From assembly GCA_020073365.1 (NCBI GenBank), contig JAIQFL010000011.1:1-63301 (forward strand): a stretch of 63,301 bases of DNA. The letters are read 5' to 3'. This stretch comes from Terriglobia bacterium (GTDB lineage: Bacteria; Acidobacteriota; Terriglobia; Bryobacterales; Bryobacteraceae). Of the stretch, positions 18,748 to 27,920 are shown piece after piece. The number at the start of each line of letters is the position of its first letter. Position 1 is the first letter of the stretch. The notes under the pieces were generated by a model. That model was not told where the DNA came from, did no database searches, and saw only the letters and a list, made by a program, of their open reading frames with translations. A program made the translations under genes and the position numbers.

Positions 18748-21700
18748 GTGAAAATCATGAGTCCATTCACGGCGGTTCTGACGCTGGCGGTCGTGGCGCA
18801 TGCCCAGACCAGCCGCGGCACAGTATCCGGGACGGTTACCGACCCCTCGGGAGCTTTTGTAGCCCGCGCGAGCGTTGCGCTTACGCACACAGAGACCGGT
18901 GTGCGTCGGTCCGCTACCACTAACGAAGCCGGCATCTACCGGTTTGACGCCGTGGATCTCGGCATGTACGAGCTCCGAGTCGGGCATCCGGGCTTCAATG
19001 CCTTCCTTGCCACGGACCTCGGAGTGGAAGCCAATCGCACCACGGTCCTGGATGTCAGGCTCGAGGTGGGCAGCGAAACGACCGCCATCCGAGTGAGCGC
19101 GGTGGCGGAAGAGTTGACCGTGCGGGACGGCCCTCTGCGGGGCGGGAACTTTCTGCCGAGCCAGGTGAGTCAACTGCCGTTGATCGGCCTGAGCCCGCTC
19201 TCGCTGGCTCGCACGCTGCCCGGCGTGGTCCAGTCTTCGGGTGGCGTGACCTGGAATCAGGCCGGGCCGGAGTACTCGGTTAACGGCCAGCGTACGCGGG
19301 GCAACAACTATCTTCTCGACGGCGCCGAGAACAACGATATCGAGATGGCTGGCGTGGCCCAACCGTTCAACATTGCCGATGCCGTGGAAGAGGTCTCGGT
19401 ACAGACCGGGAACTTCAGCGTCGAGTTCGGGCGAGCCGCGGGCGGCGTGCTCAACGTGGTCACCAAATCGGGGACAAACAGCGTTCATGGCACGGCGTTC
19501 TGGCGGTATCAGTCCCAGCGCTTCAATTCTGTCTCGAATCTCGACAAGCTGAATGGCACCCCCAAATCCGTCTTCGTCCACAACCTTCCCGGATTCACGG
19601 TGGGCGGGCCGATTCGCAAGAACAAGACCTTTTTCTTTGCGGGCTTCCAGCAGGACACGCTGCGCTCGACGGCAAACATTCCGCTGGTGGTTCCCACCGC
19701 CGCGGCGGTCGATCAGCTGCGGACCCTGTTCCCCTCCAACCCGAGGCTCGATCTTTACCTCAGCACTCTCGGCGATCTGCGCGGGGTGGCATCGCCCCGC
19801 CCCCAGCTGCTCGGCGCGGATCCTCAGACGGGCTTGAACCGTGGACCGGTAGATTTCGCTACCGCCCCGTTGAGCCTGCCCGAAACCGCCGGAGGGCCGC
19901 AATGGCTGGTGCGATTCGATCACAATTGGTCGGAAGCGCATCGCCTCTCCTGGCGCTACATCTACGACACGAGAACCTATTCACCCGCTGCGTTTGTCGC
20001 TCCCCTCGTATATTTTCCCGGATTCTTCTTTGATGCCGGCGCTCGCAATCAGAACTTCCTGTTCACCGACAGTTACACTTTCGGGCCCAGCTACACAAAC
20101 GAGTTTCGGTTCTCTTACGGGCGGCTGGATGCCTCCCAGGCTCGAATCCCGCCGGGGGCGGTTGCCTTGGCCAGCACGCTGCCGCATATCGTCATCACAA
20201 ATATTGACGCCCCGGGGGTCCCCTCCAACTTCCTGGAGTTCCGCCACGCGAATAACCTCCTGTTTCAGGAAACCCAAACGAAGCTGAGCGGGCGCCACAT
20301 TTTCCGATACGGGGCGGAACTGCTGCGCCAGCTTGCAACCCAGCAGCCCTATGCCTACAGCCAAGGCGAGATCAATTATGGCAATTCGCCGGGATACTCG
20401 GCCTTCGCGAACTTTCTCGACGATTTCAGCGGGCAATCCGGACGCATCCGCAGAACCATCGGCTCGAGCATCCTCCACCCGAACGACTTCCGGCAATCCT
20501 ACTTTTTCCAGGACACCTGGAAGACCACGCCCTCGCTGACCCTGACGCTCGGGCTACGGTATGAGAACTTCGGCCAGCCGGTGAACGTGTTGCGCTATCC
20601 GGCCTTCACCGGATTTGACCCCAACCTCTTTTTCCAACCGAACCACGTCAATCTTGATAACAAGGATTTCGGCCCGGCGTTTGGCTTGGCGTGGTCGCCC
20701 TCTTTGTCCTCGGGCTGGCTCGGCAAGCTTTTCGGGGACCACAAGACGGTATGGCGGGGTGGCTATCAGATCAGTTACCAGGAACTGTACACGCAAATCA
20801 TCTCGCTGGATCTTGCCACCTCTACGCCAAACGCCATTTCAATCGACCAGGTCCCGCTCGCGCCGGGACGGGGCGATCCCAACTGGTTTGCCCAACTTCC
20901 GGCCGCCACGCCGCGCCCGCCCAGCCTCCTGGACACGCAGTACGGCACGCTTGAGAAGAACTTTCGCAACCCGTACACCGAGCGCTGGTCTTTCGGATTC
21001 CAGCGGCAACTGCGGGGGCCTGTTCTTGGCGATGCCCTGCTCGATGTCTCTTACATAGGCGCGGAAAGCCACAAGCTGACCACGCGCGCCGACCTCAATC
21101 CGCTCCAGCCCAGCGGGCTGCGCCTGCATCCCGATTTCGGAGGGCGCACGGTTCGGACCAGCGAGGGCAATTCCGCCTACCATTCGTTGCAAGCTCGTCT
21201 GGACCGGCGCTTCGCCCATGGGTTTCAGTTCGCCACCTCGTATACCTGGTCGAAGAGCCTCGATAGCACCAGCGAAGGGATCGGCCAGGTTGATACCCAA
21301 GGCACAAGCGCGAATGTCACTTCCGTCCCGATCGCTCAAGGGGGGCTGAAGCTGGATCGGGGCTTGAGCGACTTCCACCGCGGCCAGCGCCTCACGCTTC
21401 TTTACCTTTGGGAGATCCCTGGCCCCTCGAAAGGCGTGTGGAAGCGCGTGTTGGGTGGCTGGTCGATCGCTGGGATCACGACCTTCCAGTCCGGGACGCC
21501 GTATACGATTAAAAATGGCTCCGACCGCAACCGGGACAGCTGGCCTGCGGACCGTCCGGATATCAGCAACCCCAGCGCGCCCCGCAACAGCCGGGCCCAG
21601 ATCTGGCCAACTACCGGGCCGCAAGCTTGCGCGACTGGCTTTCGCAACCCGGACACCAACGCTTGCGTCAGTCCGGCCGACGTGTATTGGGTGGAAGGCA

Positions 21701-21972
21701 CCGGATTCCCCAATGTGTCCACCGTCGGACGCAACACGCTACTCACGAACGGAACAAATAATTTTGACTTGAGTGTCTTGAGGACGGTCAGGATCACGGA
21801 GCGCAAGCGGCTGGAGTTTCGCTGGGAGGCCCAGAACGCCTTCAATCACCCGCAGTTCATACAAGTGCCCGAAAGGAATGTTTCCACCTCTTCGGCAGGA
21901 CGTTTTCTGAACCGCGATTTCACGGATAGTGGGATCCGTAGCATGTGGGTGCAGGTGAAGGTGCTGTTTTGA
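18748..21972 (+). CDS. Oar-like TonB-dependent-receptor-family outer-membrane protein
   Basis: Translation likely starts at GTG 18748, with ATG at 18757 as an alternative. The 1074-aa product has a signal peptide (FTAVLTLAVVAHAQT). A carboxypeptidase-regulatory/Cna-B-like domain follows (GTVSGTVTDPSGAFV, then TNEAGIYRF), then a plug domain (YSVNGQRTRGNNYLLDGAEN; VEFGRAAGGVLNVVTKSG) and a long beta-barrel that ends in phenylalanine (VQVKVLF), as outer-membrane barrels do. Such proteins are abundant in Acidobacteriota and are thought to import glycans or other polymers. The stop lies 53 bp before the left end of the accessory element. Confidence 0.9.
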   Translation: MKIMSPFTAVLTLAVVAHAQTSRGTVSGTVTDPSGAFVARASVALTHTETGVRRSATTNEAGIYRFDAVDLGMYELRVGHPGFNAFLATDLGVEANRTTVLDVRLEVGSETTAIRVSAVAEELTVRDGPLRGGNFLPSQVSQLPLIGLSPLSLARTLPGVVQSSGGVTWNQAGPEYSVNGQRTRGNNYLLDGAENNDIEMAGVAQPFNIADAVEEVSVQTGNFSVEFGRAAGGVLNVVTKSGTNSVHGTAFWRYQSQRFNSVSNLDKLNGTPKSVFVHNLPGFTVGGPIRKNKTFFFAGFQQDTLRSTANIPLVVPTAAAVDQLRTLFPSNPRLDLYLSTLGDLRGVASPRPQLLGADPQTGLNRGPVDFATAPLSLPETAGGPQWLVRFDHNWSEAHRLSWRYIYDTRTYSPAAFVAPLVYFPGFFFDAGARNQNFLFTDSYTFGPSYTNEFRFSYGRLDASQARIPPGAVALASTLPHIVITNIDAPGVPSNFLEFRHANNLLFQETQTKLSGRHIFRYGAELLRQLATQQPYAYSQGEINYGNSPGYSAFANFLDDFSGQSGRIRRTIGSSILHPNDFRQSYFFQDTWKTTPSLTLTLGLRYENFGQPVNVLRYPAFTGFDPNLFFQPNHVNLDNKDFGPAFGLAWSPSLSSGWLGKLFGDHKTVWRGGYQISYQELYTQIISLDLATSTPNAISIDQVPLAPGRGDPNWFAQLPAATPRPPSLLDTQYGTLEKNFRNPYTERWSFGFQRQLRGPVLGDALLDVSYIGAESHKLTTRADLNPLQPSGLRLHPDFGGRTVRTSEGNSAYHSLQARLDRRFAHGFQFATSYTWSKSLDSTSEGIGQVDTQGTSANVTSVPIAQGGLKLDRGLSDFHRGQRLTLLYLWEIPGPSKGVWKRVLGGWSIAGITTFQSGTPYTIKNGSDRNRDSWPADRPDISNPSAPRNSRAQIWPTTGPQACATGFRNPDTNACVSPADVYWVEGTGFPNVSTVGRNTLLTNGTNNFDLSVLRTVRITERKRLEFRWEAQNAFNHPQFIQVPERNVSTSSAGRFLNRDFTDSGIRSMWVQVKVLF

Positions 21973-22025
21973 AAATGGCCGGCACTGACCTTGGGGGAGG
22001 CCCATCTGAATCCGGCGCCATTCCA

Positions 22026-22107
22026 TGTAGGATTGTTTCAACAACAGTGGCAGGACCGTAGGATATTTTCAGCAACTGTAGCAAGTTTTTTCAGGAACTG
22101 CGGCAAT
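22026..22107 (+). repeat. Left terminal inverted repeat with three transposase-binding-site-like repeats
   Basis: Three inward-facing repeats are visible: 22026-22054 (starts TGTAGGATTGTTTCAAC), 22058-22085 (starts GTAGGATATTTTCAGC) and 22085-22107 (TTTTTTCAGGAACTGCGGCA). A weaker fourth copy may lie at 22143-22161 (TTTTCAGCTATCCTGACA), overlapping the 3' end of the PRTRC E gene. Confidence 0.75.
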
Positions 22108-22149
22108 GCGCGATAACTAGACCTTTGGAATCAACGAGCATGTTTTCAG

Positions 22150-22674
22150 CTATCCTGACAACCTACACTCTTCTTTTTCTGTTTCTTGTCCCGAAGTCGG
22201 GCACGGTGCCGCCTCATCTTGAGCGGGTAGATCGAAGAGGCTCAGCATGGGCGATGACGGCGGTGCAGGTGCTGGCTTGTCTTCCTGCTTCGGTGCGGGA
22301 TCGGCCGCCTTGCCTTTCGCTCCACCGTTCCCCACGGTCTTTTGCTTCTTCTTCAGTTCCTCCCGCGCGGCTTTCTCCGCATCTTCACGCTCACGTTGGA
22401 TTTCGGCGAGGTTGGCGCCCAACGCAACGTGACCGGACACGAATTCACGGACTTGCGTCGGCAGTTCGCGGTCCAGTTCTTCGGGGGTTCCCGTGCAGCA
22501 GAACGGCGTCGCCAGCGCCGCGTTCTCGCTGTCTTTCAACCGTTTCGGAATCACGGAAACCGTCAGGTGGTGCTCGTCGGCCTTCGACACGATCATCATC
22601 ACCGTGCGGTCAGCGAGCATCGGCATCAGTTGCGCGAAAAAGCCGCCCGCAATTGCTGTTGCTGGTGTACTCAT
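22150..22674 (-). CDS. PRTRC system protein E
   Basis: The 174-aa protein matches the PRTRC protein E pattern. The N-terminal part has ADRTVMMIVSK, then LTVSVIPKRL and TGTPEELDRELP, followed by a charged alpha-helical stretch (about residues 85-115) and a low-complexity proline-rich tail. PRTRC E is a conserved, uncharacterised member of the ParB-related, ThiF-related cassette. It is the last gene of the leftward operon, directly behind ssb, and abuts the left end of the element. The other PRTRC genes sit at the opposite end, so cargo has separated the cassette. Confidence 0.8.
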   Translation of the reverse strand: MSTPATAIAGGFFAQLMPMLADRTVMMIVSKADEHHLTVSVIPKRLKDSENAALATPFCCTGTPEELDRELPTQVREFVSGHVALGANLAEIQREREDAEKAAREELKKKQKTVGNGGAKGKAADPAPKQEDKPAPAPPSSPMLSLFDLPAQDEAAPCPTSGQETEKEECRLSG

Positions 22675-22738
22675 GGTCGTTCTCCTTTATATGCTCGGAG
22701 AAGAGCGGCAGTCACGGGGCCGCTCTTTCTCACCCGTT

Positions 22739-23185
22739 TCAGAACGGAGGATCATCCCCGCTCTGATTGAAGTCGTCCGCCGGAGCCGACGGCTGTCCCC
22801 CCTTGGCCTTTGGTTGGCCGGGAACTGGCCGCTTCTCCTCGCCGTGGTTGTTTCCGCGGCCCAAGAAGCGGACCTTGGATGCGACCACTTCGACGGAGGT
22901 GCGCGCGTTGCCGTCTTTGTCTTCGTACTCGCGGACCTGGAGACGGCCTTCTACATACACCCCATCTCCGCAGGACAGATGCTCCGCGCAGGCCTGCCCA
23001 ATTCCGTTGAATGCGGCCACCCGCAGCCAGGTGGTTCGTTCCTGAGGCTCGCCATCGCGGTTCTTCCACCGTTCGTTGACCGCCACGGAGAAGTTGACCA
23101 CGTGAGACTTGCCGTCGTTCAGAAACTTCATGTCCGGCGCGCCGCCCAAGTTTCCGATGATCTGGACGTTATTCAAACCCAGCAT
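22739..23185 (-). CDS. ssb: Single-stranded DNA-binding protein
   Basis: I chose the ATG at 23185 because AAAGGAG precedes it and the product then starts MLGLNNVQIIGNLG, as SSB proteins do. The 148-aa protein has an OB-fold (WLRVAAFNGIGQACAEHL; VYVEGRLQVREYEDKDG). A disordered linker ends in the acidic tip GDDPPF, which recruits partner proteins. As part of a mobile element this is probably a plasmid- or element-type SSB that accompanies the PRTRC genes, not the chromosomal housekeeping copy. Confidence 0.92.
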   Translation of the reverse strand: MLGLNNVQIIGNLGGAPDMKFLNDGKSHVVNFSVAVNERWKNRDGEPQERTTWLRVAAFNGIGQACAEHLSCGDGVYVEGRLQVREYEDKDGNARTSVEVVASKVRFLGRGNNHGEEKRPVPGQPKAKGGQPSAPADDFNQSGDDPPF

Positions 23186-23324
23186 TTCTTTTCTCCTTTC
23201 AGTTCTTCGTACGCAGTGCACCGGCCCGTAGGGATACACGGGTCCCCACGGGCATTCGGTGCGGCTAGATTGTTGAGGTTAGCCCTACGGGCAGAACGCC
23301 CTCGGGTAAAACAGAAGTGGCAGC

Positions 23325-23540
23325 CTATGCCGCTTCGGCGGGGACCGGCTCTTCGGATTCTTCGTTGTCCTCCGGCTCACGGGCCGGCGGCTCGATCGAC
23401 ACCCGAAGCGCCGTCACCCGGGTCTGAAGCACATCCAGGCTGGCCTTCAGCTCGGCATTGTCGAGACGCTCGATCACTTCGTCCAGCGTCCCCTCAATAC
23501 CCTCCAAGACCGCTACGACAAATCCTGCATCGAGCGCCAT
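23325..23540 (-). CDS. Small acidic protein of unknown function
   Basis: The 71-aa product has a helical N-terminal half (FVVAVLEGIEGTLDEVIERL, then ASLDVLQTRV) suggesting a coiled coil, and an acidic tail rich in E and P. GGAGAA lies just before the ATG. It sits between the DUF3150-like gene and ssb in the leftward operon. I do not recognise the family. Confidence 0.6.
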   Translation of the reverse strand: MALDAGFVVAVLEGIEGTLDEVIERLDNAELKASLDVLQTRVTALRVSIEPPAREPEDNEESEEPVPAEAA

Positions 23541-23564
23541 CGGGTTCTCCTTTCTCCGGATCAG

Positions 23565-24485
23565 CTATTCCTCGTTGAAGCGGAATTTCCGTCCCGGTTT
23601 CTTGACGATCATCGTGTCCAACTCGGCCGCCAGGTCCGCCATGCCTTGCTGGACCTTCGCGCGTACGCCGCTGGTCGTCCGGAGGTCATCCGCGCTTACT
23701 CCGACGAGCATTGCCCGCGCCTTCTCCACCAGCCCTTTCAGCTCTGCGTCGTCCGTGACGTTCCGGAAATCGAAGGTCCCCAGGAATTCCACCAGGTTCG
23801 AGACCGTGGTCTCTTTGAACCGCAGCGGCTTGCCTTCGGGCCCGTCCTTCAGTCGGTCGCGCATGTGCTTTACCAACTCGCCCATCGCCGTCCGAAGCAC
23901 CTGTTGGATTTCCCGGCCCGCTTCCGCCATCATCTCTGCCGCCTTCTCCCGTTCGTCGTGCCAGATCTTGGTGGAAATTTCGCGAAGTTGGTCGGGAACA
24001 CCAAAGCTGATGTACTGCCAGATGAGGGTGAACTGCTGGGCAACGTACTCCAACGGTGGGTAGTCGGCCGGATTGTATAGCGAGCGCAGGCGCTTTGCGG
24101 CCTCCTGGCATAGCGTCGGGTACGCCGTCAGGAACGTTTCGACCAGATCCCTTCGCCGTGCCGCGAATTCTCGCAGCTTGCCCTCCATTTGCTCCAGCAG
24201 CGCCAGCGGGCAAAGATGAATGCCAGCCTCGAACGGCAGGCACGTATCGTAGAGGTAGCGCCGGATCTCCCCATCGAAGTTGGCGATCGTGCGCAGCTCT
24301 TTGGAATCGAGCAGATGTTTGGAAATCAAAAGCAGACTCTTGTCTGTGTCCACTTCCACCTGCGAATTGCTGACCTTTCGTGTGTTGCCAAGCCGGCCGA
24401 GCCGGACTTTGACGCACACCGTCTTTTGGGCCAGGTCCTGGCCCATGCTCTGAACCTCAATCAAATGCATTGGCACAGCTGCCAT
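23565..24485 (-). CDS. DUF3150-like protein of the helper operon
   Basis: The frame is open to 24575, but AGAGGAG precedes the ATG at 24485 and gives a 306-aa product starting MAAVPMHLIEV. The protein is mostly helical, with charged coiled-coil-like stretches (LEQMEGKLREFAARR; EMMAEAGREIQQVL). It resembles DUF3150-type proteins often found beside AAA+ ATPases on plasmids and phages. This assignment rests on general pattern and neighbourhood and is uncertain. No catalytic motif is visible. Confidence 0.6.
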   Translation of the reverse strand: MAAVPMHLIEVQSMGQDLAQKTVCVKVRLGRLGNTRKVSNSQVEVDTDKSLLLISKHLLDSKELRTIANFDGEIRRYLYDTCLPFEAGIHLCPLALLEQMEGKLREFAARRRDLVETFLTAYPTLCQEAAKRLRSLYNPADYPPLEYVAQQFTLIWQYISFGVPDQLREISTKIWHDEREKAAEMMAEAGREIQQVLRTAMGELVKHMRDRLKDGPEGKPLRFKETTVSNLVEFLGTFDFRNVTDDAELKGLVEKARAMLVGVSADDLRTTSGVRAKVQQGMADLAAELDTMIVKKPGRKFRFNEE

Positions 24486-24653
24486 ATGGTGTTTCTCCTC
24501 TCTCGTTCTTTTGGTCACCAGATCCCGCATTGACATCGGGACCAGATCTTGAAATACACGCATCGACCCGCGCAAATCGACGTGCGCCTACTGATTCTTC
24601 TGGAAGTGGTTCGGGATTCGCGGACCTAAACTGACCGTTTCCGCGGTTTCGTT

Positions 24654-25256
24654 TCAGGCAGGAACACCGAGCACAGGGAATCCCGTGAGTACGGATTTTC
24701 CACTTTCCTCGATGCTGATTTCGACGAGTTGCGTTTCGAAGTCGCCCTCTTGGTAGCGGCTGCTAAAGAGTACGAGCCTTTGATTTTTGCTCGTCCGCAG
24801 CGGCGCAATGGACGGCTGGGTCTGGTCGTAACGGCCCATCACCGCGAAGTCCAGACGCCGCCGAACCGCCCGCCAGAGTTCGCACTTCTGTTCCACCGTT
24901 GCACTCAGGCGCGTCACAAACCGCCCGCATGCCAACTCGCTTTCCGTGTAGCCGGTGAACATCCCGAGGCTCACTGCTGGCGCGGTCCTGCGGAACGTTC
25001 TCATCAGTTCCAACAGCGCCTCACCTTGCTGCATTGGCTCGCCGCCGGAGAATGTAGCCCCTTCCAAAGACCCGAACCGGCTTGCTTCCTCAAATCGCTG
25101 AACCACTTCGTGGACGGGCACCTCAACACCGCGGAACTTGTGTGTAGCCGGGTTCCAGCATTTTTCGCAGTGCAATGAGCATCCCTGAAAATAGACCACC
25201 GCGCGTAGTCCTGGTCCATTTGCCCGGCTCGCCGGGACGAAAGCATGTAGAAGCAT
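24654..25256 (-). CDS. Radical-SAM/4Fe-4S activase-like protein
   Basis: AAGGGAG lies just before the ATG at 25256, chosen as the start; the frame is open upstream. The 200-aa product has the CX3CX2C cluster motif (GCSLHCEKCWNP) near residue 25 and the GGE motif (FSGGEPMQQGE) near residue 62. This is the layout of short NrdG-type activating enzymes and related single-domain radical-SAM proteins. No partner ribonucleotide reductase is nearby, so the substrate is unknown. It follows DUF2997 and DUF1257 genes, a grouping that recurs with Ycf46-type ATPases. Confidence 0.8.
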   Translation of the reverse strand: MLLHAFVPASRANGPGLRAVVYFQGCSLHCEKCWNPATHKFRGVEVPVHEVVQRFEEASRFGSLEGATFSGGEPMQQGEALLELMRTFRRTAPAVSLGMFTGYTESELACGRFVTRLSATVEQKCELWRAVRRRLDFAVMGRYDQTQPSIAPLRTSKNQRLVLFSSRYQEGDFETQLVEISIEESGKSVLTGFPVLGVPA

Positions 25257-25372
25257 ACCAACTCCCTTCATTTCGCAGATTGCGCGGCTACGGCGCTGCC
25301 ACGGCCCTGTACTCGGTGTCGCATCAGGCGTGTCGAACCTGCGCCCTCTTCCTGGTTCCGAGACGATCGCGC

Positions 25373-25573
25373 TCACTGTCCGCTCTTGAGATGCTGGTCG
25401 CGCGAGTCGACGGCCGTGCTATAGAACGCGGCTTTCTTTCGCTGCACTTTCGCGTGATCGTCTCCCTGGAAGTCCTTCAGGACCTTGTCGCAACCCTGGC
25501 CTGCAAAGCCCTCCAGATCCACTGAACTGTCGCCGTTTTGGTCAATGACCACTGTGATCGTCTTCTGCTGCAT
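25373..25573 (-). CDS. DUF2997 family protein
   Basis: The 66-aa product begins with a short beta hairpin (ITVVIDQNGDSSVDLEGFAG) followed by GQGCDKVLKDF and a basic C-terminal helix, the arrangement of DUF2997. The family is small and uncharacterised and is commonly encoded next to a DUF1257 gene, as here (10 bp apart). The single cysteine lies in the conserved GxxC position. Confidence 0.7.
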   Translation of the reverse strand: MQQKTITVVIDQNGDSSVDLEGFAGQGCDKVLKDFQGDDHAKVQRKKAAFYSTAVDSRDQHLKSGQ

Positions 25574-25583
25574 GGCTCAGCTC

Positions 25584-25997
25584 CTATCGCGCGACGAACT
25601 GCAGCCGGATCTGCGGTCCGTTCGCCGTCTGAATGACTTCTTTGCCGCGAAAGATGTAGCCCTTTGACTTCGCCACAGCCAGCGTCTGGCTTTCTTTGTA
25701 GTGCTGGTGCACTTTGCCCAGCCACTGGTTGCCGTAACCGATGCTCCGGTCGTACTCGCTCAAGATCGCCTGGTAGCGGCCGTCTTTCCCGCGGACGAAC
25801 CCAATGTCGTTGGAGGCGCTGTCCAACTGCGCGCGCCGGATAATGACGTGCGCCGTTTCCCGCCGTTCGTCGCCGTGGTAGCCAACGAGCGCGGCGCCCT
25901 CGGCGTGCACTTCGACTCTGTAGCCCATCGCCGTAAGACCCTCGACGAGGTACCTCTCTTCACTCATAACAGTCGTGAACTCACCGTAGGCTGACAC
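25584..25997 (-). CDS. DUF1257 (Ycf35-like) protein
   Basis: The 137-aa protein opens with FTTVMSEERYLVEGLTAMGY and has a central GFVRGKDGRYQAILSEYD segment, then GKVHQHYKESQTL, matching the DUF1257/Ycf35 family. Such proteins occur with Ycf46-type AAA+ ATPases and DUF2997; the biochemical role is unknown. AAGGAGC lies upstream of the ATG. It is the first intact gene after the frameshifted ATPase. Confidence 0.75.
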   Translation of the reverse strand: MSAYGEFTTVMSEERYLVEGLTAMGYRVEVHAEGAALVGYHGDERRETAHVIIRRAQLDSASNDIGFVRGKDGRYQAILSEYDRSIGYGNQWLGKVHQHYKESQTLAVAKSKGYIFRGKEVIQTANGPQIRLQFVAR

Positions 25998-26060
25998 TTC
26001 CTTGCTCCTTTCTTGCCGCTTGCCGCCCCTGATGCAAAGAGTTGCGATGCAGGGCGCTGC

Positions 26061-27564
26061 TCAGCTCTCCATGCCCCGAAACGCACGTCCCGCGCGCGGC
26101 GCCGGTACGGACTCCTGGAACTGGTATACGCCAGGGTAAGACGCGCTGATGAACTTTCCGGAGGCCTGTTGCCGCAGCGCCTTGATCTGGTCCGCCGCCG
26201 AACGGGATACCGGAACAAGGTATTCTGCTGATTCCTTCAGCGTCAACTTCAGCCGGTACGCCTTTCGGCAACACTCCTTGATCTCCGCCCCGGTCCACCC
26301 GTCGTCGTCCGGCAACTCGCCCGAAACCCCGTACTTGGCCACGTAGATCTTCCAAATCGCAGCCCGCTCCTCTGGTGACGGGAGGTCGAAGAAGAAAGTG
26401 CCAAGCGTAAACCGTCGCCGTAGCTCAGGCGGCAGCGTGCCGATCGAGTTGCACGTCGCAATCCAAAGGCTGCGCCCGTTCGTCACGGCATCCACAACCT
26501 TCAATGCTGCCCGGAGACGTTCCCCCGACGCTCCGACGAGCGCGTTTTGCATCGCGCCCAGATCGAAGGCGATCGTCGGGATTCGCGCCGTGTTTCCGGT
26601 AGCTTTGGCCACAAGACTCTTCGCTGCACCGGGAGGCCCGATCAGGATGCACCCGTCAGCATTCCGATCCTGCATCCAGGCCAGGACCGTGCCTGTCAAT
26701 TCGGTCTTCACTCCGGACAGGTCCGTACCGCTTCCGGCGAAGGCCTTCTCGATCTCGTCGAGAAAGACGATTCCTCGGGCCCCTCTTCGCCCTCGATCAC
26801 CGCTGTGAGGAAGCGCTTGATATTCCCGCACCCCCCGATGTCGTCGAACGATTCTCCACCCCGCCACACGCTGAGACCCGGTGCTTGCTCGATCACTTGC
26901 CGCTTTCGTTCCCAGAGCTGTTCCAGATCAAGCCCCTTCTTCGACAGCGACATTGCCAGCACCTGCTCTGCCGGGAATGCGGCCAGGCCGAGCAGAGCAT
27001 CAACCGCTTTCCCGCTGGCTTCTGTCTCGAGTTCCGGCACCTCCGCCGCAGCCATCGTTTCCTCAAGAATGCGGTCAGGTCCTCAACCGCCGGCAGCGGT
27101 TCATCGAGCACAAGCACGTCTTGGGTGAGTTCGTCCGGGAGAACCGCACCGGGCGTCGTCAGAAGCGTCAACGTCCTGCCATTTGCCTTGAAGATGTCAC
27201 GCAAATTCCAAATCGCCTGCGCCACTTGGGGATCGTTCCAGAAGCGCTGTGCGTTGGCAAACACCAGTACGGCGTCTTCACCCAACTGGCAGGCAGCCAC
27301 GAGTGCATCAACCGGGCCGACGCTGGCCGAGTCCCGTTCGCCGAGCACCTTCCCGATCTCCTTCGTGCCGGCGTCATTCACCCGCACAAGCCCGCGCACG
27401 ATGTCCCATTGCACGATCGCCGCGTCTCTTCCCACTGCTTCTTCAATCCGCGCCACCGTCAGTGCGGGGTCCGCAGTCCTTATCGCAACCAACGGCGTTG
27501 AAACTCGGCGCGCCGCCAGCAGTGTCTTTACAAACTGTTCCATCGGCCGAATCATTGGTGACAT
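26061..27564 (-). pseudogene. AAA+ ATPase of Ycf46-like type with Walker-B-like strand before the P-loop; two frameshifts
   Basis: Three overlapping frames give one protein of about 500 aa. An N-terminal part (27564 to about 27062) resembles the degenerate P-loop half of Ycf46-like ATPases (VLVFANAQRFW; ILRDIFKANG-like). A middle part runs from 27055 to about 26785 (FDDIGGCGNIKRFL), and a C-terminal AAA core from about 26778 to 26061. In that core GIVFLDEIEKAF (D at about 26759) precedes the P-loop GPPGAAKS (K at about 26621). Sensor-1 (ATCNS) and PPELRRRF follow with no second Walker B between. The shifts, near 27062 and 26782, each need one added base, the second within GGGGCCC. They could be true mutations or sequencing errors. 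Confidence 0.7.
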
Positions 27565-27588
27565 TTCTCGCCTCCCGGTTCATCACTT

Positions 27589-27915
27589 TCACGCAGCGGT
27601 CGCGGTGATGGGCACCGCCCTTCCGCTCCGGTGTGCAAAGAACTGTTGGTGCATCTCCGCCAGGTCCTCATACAGAACGGCTGCCGCCGCGATCGCTTCC
27701 GGGTGCTTCAGAACCAGCTCATCCAGGGAGCGTTGCGCGAGCCCGCTCCGGTCGTCAGCCTCGATCAGCACGTGGCACAGGTCGCACGCCGCCCAATCCC
27801 CGACACTCGCGCCGGCGACGTCCGGCGCGCAGTAAGCGATGAAGCTCCTGGCCGGGTACCGCCATATCGGACCCGGCATTGAACAGAAATCACACTGAAG
27901 ACTCTCACTAATCAT
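27589..27915 (-). CDS. Small protein with two CxxC zinc-binding-like pairs
   Basis: AAAGGAG precedes the ATG at 27915; an upstream TTG at 27924 is less likely. The 108-aa product has a first CxxC pair near residue 8 (CDFC), a conserved-looking WRYPARSF segment, and a second pair (AACDLCHVLIEA), giving a likely zinc ribbon. A helical C-terminal half follows. Similar short proteins occur in plasmid-type operons, but I cannot name the family. The gene starts inside the end of the DUF6908-like reading frame, so the two are probably translationally coupled. Confidence 0.65.
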   Translation of the reverse strand: MISESLQCDFCSMPGPIWRYPARSFIAYCAPDVAGASVGDWAACDLCHVLIEADDRSGLAQRSLDELVLKHPEAIAAAAVLYEDLAEMHQQFFAHRSGRAVPITATAA

Positions 27916-27920
27916 GGAGC

